Origin: Tritrichomonas musculus
Taxonomy: Eukaryota; Parabasalia; Tritrichomonadida; Tritrichomonadidae
Direction: 5' to 3'
Assembly: GCA_039105265.1 (NCBI GenBank)
Contig: JAPFFF010000007.1
Coordinates: forward strand, 1,302,001 to 1,366,000
DNA length: 64,000 nucleotides
Shown here: positions 60,378 to 64,000 of the stretch, piece by piece
Layout: every line of letters starts with the position of its first letter
Numbering within the stretch: position 1 is the stretch's first letter
Position numbers and translations under genes: made by a program
The notes under the pieces: model-generated
The model's input: only the letters and a program-made list of their open reading frames with translations
The model's database searches: none
Told to the model about the DNA's origin: nothing

Positions 60378-60986
60378 AAAAAAACTGGCTGATCAAAAAA
60401 GGCCAGTTTTAATATATATTATTATTTACCTTATATATATTAAAATGCATTGTTTTTGAAGGAAATTGTCTTGTCAATTTTGAAAAAAAGTAATAATATT
60501 ATTTATTCTGATTACTTAGTTGTTCATTATTTTCTAATAATTATAAGCCCACTTTTAAGAGTATCATGTGAGTATATAAAATATATTATTTGATTCAATG
60601 AGCATCAATTTAATAAAGAGAATTATGAACTTTTTGAATAAAAAACATACTTTTTACAAATAATTATTATAAAAACAATTATACAAATTGACTCTTTGGG
60701 CCAAAATTAGAGAGTTGATTAGACATTGTATGAATTTTATTTTATTCATATTTAATGAATGGGAAAACTTATGTGCATCTAAAAAATTAATAAATAAAAG
60801 AAGTGTCTGAAAAAAAATGGCCCAAGATTTTAGAAATTCCTTTATACCATGTAATATTTATACCATATATAAATGATTGTTAACGAAGTAAAAAAAAAAA
60901 TATTACGAATTGTAGGGAGAGGAGGGTATTCAGATTAAAAAATCGTTGAGCTTTATTAATTAACAACAAGATGAGAATTTTATAGA
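60378..60986. other. Convergent intergenic region with 3' hairpin
   Basis: About 610 bp. Immediately after the stop of the Mon2-like gene, AAAACTGGC (60381-60389) and GCCAGTTTT (60402-60410) form a perfect 9-bp stem with a 12-nt loop. The rest is AT-rich with no feature recognised. Confidence 0.45.
60381..60410 (+). terminator. 3' hairpin just after the Mon2-like stop codon
   Basis: A perfect 9-bp inverted repeat 3 nt after the TGA, ending in a T run. It looks like a bacterial terminator, but in a eukaryote it is more likely a 3'-end structure or chance. The location directly at the stop is what makes it worth noting. Confidence 0.3.
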
Positions 60987-61262
60987 CTATTGCATTTCGT
61001 TTTCAAGCTTATAATTAACAGAAGCATCAGTTGATGGAATAAATTCTGGTTCAGGAATTTTAATTGGATTTTCTGAATTGTTATAAAGCTTGAATTGATA
61101 TAAAGACATTAAATCAAATAATTGCTTTTCTTTGTTATTATTGGACATTTTTTTCTCTTTCTTGAAAGCTTCTATAAAATTAAAAACAGTTGCTATTTCA
61201 TATTGGGCTATGCAATCTTTAAAATTTTCTTCTTGCTTTATTTCTTCAAAATCATCTTCCAT
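60987..61262 (-). CDS. Small acidic helical protein (91 aa), unknown
   Basis: A 91-residue open frame beginning MEDDFEEIKQEENFKDCIAQ with two probable helices (about residues 8-35 and 40-62) and a Pro/Glu-rich end (PIKIPEPEFIPSTD). I do not recognise a family. Composition (non-repetitive, balanced hydrophobics) and an initiator-like TCATAT 8 nt before the ATG argue that it is real. It might be a small subunit of a larger complex, but nothing in the sequence says which. Confidence 0.55.
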   Translation of the reverse strand: MEDDFEEIKQEENFKDCIAQYEIATVFNFIEAFKKEKKMSNNNKEKQLFDLMSLYQFKLYNNSENPIKIPEPEFIPSTDASVNYKLENEMQ

Positions 61263-61267
61263 TATAA

Positions 61268-61273
61268 ATATGA
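61268..61273 (-). promoter_or_regulatory. Putative initiator (TCATAT) of the 91-aa gene
   Basis: TCATAT on the minus strand fits TCA-Py-(T/A) and would give a leader of about 8 nt before the ATG at 61262. It lends modest support to this small gene being expressed. Confidence 0.3.
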
Positions 61274-61534
61274 TTTCAATTCCTCTCTCAACTTTTTAAT
61301 GAAAAGCATACAAAATAAGTAAAAGAAAAAAAACATAATTATCAAAAAAACTATCATTTTAAATGAATCACAACTCATTGTAATTCCTAATTTATATATT
61401 TTTAAGTTTAAAACATTTATTTAATAAAAGAATTTTAATTAAAAAAAGAGATAAACAAAATTAAAAATCTTGAAATTGGACCGTTTTATCACACAAAAAA
61501 ATATAAAATTCATCCTATCAATTTAAATTTTAAA

Positions 61535-62245
61535 ATGATCGCATTTTTAAGCATTTTTGTTCATTTTATTTCATGCTCTGTTAAAATGACCAGCATCATC
61601 CGCGGCAATTGGTCGTTTTACACTATATATCCGCCAGAGAGCCATGAATTCGAAAAAAGGTTTATTGTCGATTATAGAGGGGATATCGCAAATTATTTAT
61701 TCACTTCTTTTGACGAAGAAATTATCGATATAAATGTTAGTTTTGTCGATTTATCTGGCAATTTCACATATCTTGATCAAGTTTATGATTTTAATTTTAC
61801 TATGAAAGCAAGGCCATACATATCAACCGATATCGATTTACATGAATATGGTATTACTCATTGTACTTTTTGCTCTTATTCTTCAATGCATTGCATTTGG
61901 GCTTTCGAGAATAAAACATATTCAATATATGGTGAAAGACAAAATCTCGTAATTGATAACAAACCTTGGTATGTACGTTATCGAAATAATATAATAATGG
62001 GCGTTGCATTTGTTATTATTCTTGGAGGATTTCATTTTGCGACGAACAAACTTCAAAGAGGAATGTTGGAAGATATAAGAAAGCAAGATGAAGAGAAAAA
62101 GCGTAAAGAAAAAGAAGGAAAATTAAAAGAAGCTATAAACAAAGAAGAAAAAGTAGAAGAAGATAAAGAAGAAGAAGAAAAGCACGAAACTCCAACAGTT
62201 ACTGAGCAAATACCAAAAGAGAATGGAAAAATCAAGACAGATTAA
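61535..62245 (+). CDS. Type I membrane protein with charged cytosolic tail (236 aa)
   Basis: The N-terminus (MIAFLSIFVHFISCSVKM) is a likely signal peptide. Residues about 20-148 form a lumenal or extracellular domain with two N-glycosylation-type sites or more (NVS, NFT, NKT) and a cysteine cluster HCTFCSYSSMHC that could hold disulphides. One membrane span follows (IIMGVAFVIILGGFHFA, about 150-168), then a Lys/Glu tail of about 65 residues. The layout fits an ER or surface protein. I do not recognise the lumenal domain. Confidence 0.7.
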   Translation: MIAFLSIFVHFISCSVKMTSIIRGNWSFYTIYPPESHEFEKRFIVDYRGDIANYLFTSFDEEIIDINVSFVDLSGNFTYLDQVYDFNFTMKARPYISTDIDLHEYGITHCTFCSYSSMHCIWAFENKTYSIYGERQNLVIDNKPWYVRYRNNIIMGVAFVIILGGFHFATNKLQRGMLEDIRKQDEEKKRKEKEGKLKEAINKEEKVEEDKEEEEKHETPTVTEQIPKENGKIKTD

Positions 62246-62419
62246 ATACATTTTGAAATTATCTTTTATATTAAATAATAATCTTTACATATAATAGATG
62301 TAAAATCAATGATTTTTTTTAATACGGTAAATTTTTATTTAAAAAACAGGTTAATTTTCGATTTACAATTTTTGACTAATTTTCGTTCATAGAATATATT
62401 GAAAAACAACATCATTCAT

Positions 62420-64000
62420 TTACTTCTCTTTTTCATTATTATCATTATTTTTGTTTTCGTGCTTATCTTCTTCTCCAACATCATCATCATTTGTCATTTC
62501 TTTTTCACTATGATCTGTGCTGGTTTTATTTTTTGTTTTATTGTCTGATTTATTTTTATTAGACTTTTTATTATTTCTAATTTCGCTTTCATCATCTTGA
62601 TCATTCTCACTATCGTTATCATCATTCCCAGATGTTGTTATTATGGTTGATCCTATTTCAGCTTCATTTTCTTTTTCTGTATCTGTACTATTCATTTTTG
62701 GATGATGAACTGAATGCTTTTCTATCTGAGGATCATTTTTTTCTTCATTTTCATCATCTTGAGGAATATTTTCAATGTCTTCGCTTGTTAAAAATAGCCC
62801 AAGCTTTTTTATACTTTCATATATTGATATCATAACGTGTTCTTGACCAGGAGGCATTAAAGATACAGCTAGTTCTGGCGTCATAACTCCTCTAATCATA
62901 AATTCTCGAATTAGAATATCTTTTATTCGAAGATATGTATGGGGCGATAATCCAAGGTTCCTGCAAAGTTGATTTTCAGCTGTAGTTAAAAGTTGTCTGT
63001 CTAATGTAGCTCTAAATTCAGGAGATTCTGAGTAATCTTGAACGCTTCGATTCCATTTTTCAACCTTATCTTGCGTTAATTTTTCTTCATTTAAAAGGTC
63101 TTGTAAATGATTAAATAATACACCTTCATCCCTGGTAACTATTCCATTCTTCCTCCACTTTTTGAGTGTTTCAATCTGACTTTCTATTCTCATTTGATTT
63201 TCAAGAGAGTGAATAAAATTAGTTAATTCTTCACGTGAAGCAATTTGAGCAAGTGGCATCATTGCTTCTTCCATTTCACGTTCACTTTTTGTTCTTCCTC
63301 CAAACGAACGAAATTCATGCTGAAGCATTCCATAATCAATAGCAAAGTGGGTTCTTATATGCCTTTCTTCAAGCTGCTCATTATATATTCGAAGAGCTGT
63401 TAACTTTTGATCAAGAGTTTGGGCCGTGTCGGCAGTTTCTGAAAAAGTAACACCTGCAATTAATTGCTCTGCATCATTTAAATATTCAACTTCAAATTCA
63501 CAACGACGTGGCATCCATCCGGCAAATTCAGCTGGGGTTGTTTTTTCTTTTTTATTTCTTTCAGCGAGATTTTTTTCATGGGAAATGGATGGGCGTGACT
63601 CACGTGGAGAAGTATCAAAGTCTGGAGGCGGGGGCAGAATAGCTTCTGGCAAAATTTTTTCTTCTGGAAAAGGAGCGATCGGAGAATCGATAAATGAATT
63701 AAAATAATGAACTTCGCATTCAAGTGGCGTCTTTGTTTTAATTAAATCAGAAATTTCATGCCAATTTCCAAGTCCACAAGATTGAATTGCATTCAATAAC
63801 GTTATTTCTTCTTCAGCACTCCAACCTTTTTGGAATATTGGTTGCAAAAATGGCTCGAGTAATATAAAGGGATGAGTTTTTAAGTGGCTTTGTGTCTCCA
63901 TACCGACAGAAAAGCATTCAAGACATTGATTGAAACCATGACAACGCGCACATTTGACATATATCTCGTCTGATATATCTCTATGACATGTAGAGCAAGT
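62420..64000 (-). CDS. ADA2: ADA2 (SAGA-type coactivator subunit), 5' end outside the window
   Basis: The gene enters from the right edge. Codons between 64000 and 63901 spell CSTCHRDISDEIYVKCARCH and then CLECFSVG, a ZZ zinc finger, in frame with the rest, so the ATG at 63901 is internal and the true start lies beyond the window. Next come a SANT domain (KGWSAEEEITLLNAIQSCGL, then NWHEISDLIKTKTPLECEVH), the ADA2 signature MPRRCEFEVEYLNDAEQLI, and a helical middle. A SWIRM-like region (about LLTTAENQLCRNLGLSPHTY to AVSLMPPGQ) follows. The last 130 residues are acidic Asp/Glu/Asn low complexity. ADA2 joins Gcn5 in histone acetyltransferase complexes and promotes nucleosome acetylation. Confidence 0.92.
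   Translation of the reverse strand, partial: TCSTCHRDISDEIYVKCARCHGFNQCLECFSVGMETQSHLKTHPFILLEPFLQPIFQKGWSAEEEITLLNAIQSCGLGNWHEISDLIKTKTPLECEVHYFNSFIDSPIAPFPEEKILPEAILPPPPDFDTSPRESRPSISHEKNLAERNKKEKTTPAEFAGWMPRRCEFEVEYLNDAEQLIAGVTFSETADTAQTLDQKLTALRIYNEQLEERHIRTHFAIDYGMLQHEFRSFGGRTKSEREMEEAMMPLAQIASREELTNFIHSLENQMRIESQIETLKKWRKNGIVTRDEGVLFNHLQDLLNEEKLTQDKVEKWNRSVQDYSESPEFRATLDRQLLTTAENQLCRNLGLSPHTYLRIKDILIREFMIRGVMTPELAVSLMPPGQEHVMISIYESIKKLGLFLTSEDIENIPQDDENEEKNDPQIEKHSVHHPKMNSTDTEKENEAEIGSTIITTSGNDDNDSENDQDDESEIRNNKKSNKNKSDNKTKNKTSTDHSEKEMTNDDDVGEEDKHENKNNDNNEKEK

Noticed and set aside
1-64000. CRISPR arrays, rRNA genes, bacterial operons
   Set aside because: No regularly spaced repeats with unique spacers, no rRNA signature and no co-directional overlapping gene runs were seen.

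Overview
The window is AT-rich eukaryotic DNA with compact, mostly intronless protein genes separated by long AT-rich intergenic islands. The gene set includes a Rab GTPase, CK2 alpha, a PP1-type phosphatase, an R1R2R3 Myb, ADA2, an HP1-like protein, an FxFG nucleoporin, a DUF3447-type ankyrin protein and a VPS9-domain protein. Several starts have very short leaders with TCAYW initiator-like motifs. Together these point to a parabasalid, most likely a Tritrichomonas-like trichomonad. That placement is inference from composition and family style, not a database match.

Layout. 1-3.7 kb is non-coding and carries three nested or adjacent inverted-repeat elements, one of them a textbook hAT-type non-autonomous element. 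3.8-10.8 kb holds a Rab5-like GTPase, an HP1-like chromo/chromoshadow protein, an ankyrin gene broken at every repeat boundary, a coiled-coil protein and a bacterial-type hemolysin III/PAQR protein. 10.9-20.5 kb has tRNA-Asp, a 1.9 kb element with 44-bp terminal inverted repeats, a Myb factor with a small inverted partial copy of its tail, and a 4.6 kb repeat-bearing desert. 20.6-27.2 kb is one giant FG-repeat nucleoporin gene. 27.5-48.6 kb is the gene-dense part: tRNA-Pro, a TRIC-like channel, a RasGAP/VPS9 protein, archease, helical and coiled-coil proteins of unknown role, phosphatase, leucine-rich repeat protein, CK2 alpha, a low-complexity protein, an acidic CFAP97-like protein, a candidate nuclear-membrane HeH/LEM-like protein, an IMPACT-family protein and an alpha/beta hydrolase. 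48.6-55 kb is a second desert with a TTAA-flanked element, an 8-bp-TSD element and a 5'-truncated pogo-like transposase. 55-64 kb carries an unknown protein, a YtcJ-like amidohydrolase, a Mon2-like DCB protein, two small unknown proteins and ADA2, which runs off the right edge.

Themes. Membrane traffic recurs (Rab5-like GTPase, a Gapex/RME-6-like RasGAP+VPS9 protein that would be a Rab5-class exchange factor, a Mon2-like protein). So do nuclear structure and chromatin (FG nucleoporin, HP1, Myb, ADA2, HeH-like membrane protein). Genes stand alone with their own short leaders; no operon logic is visible. The most unusual signals are the ankyrin gene with seven AT-rich spacers placed exactly at repeat boundaries, the FG nucleoporin array with long perfect internal duplications, the acidic protein with a repeated amphipathic motif, and the density of inverted-repeat elements in the gene-free islands.
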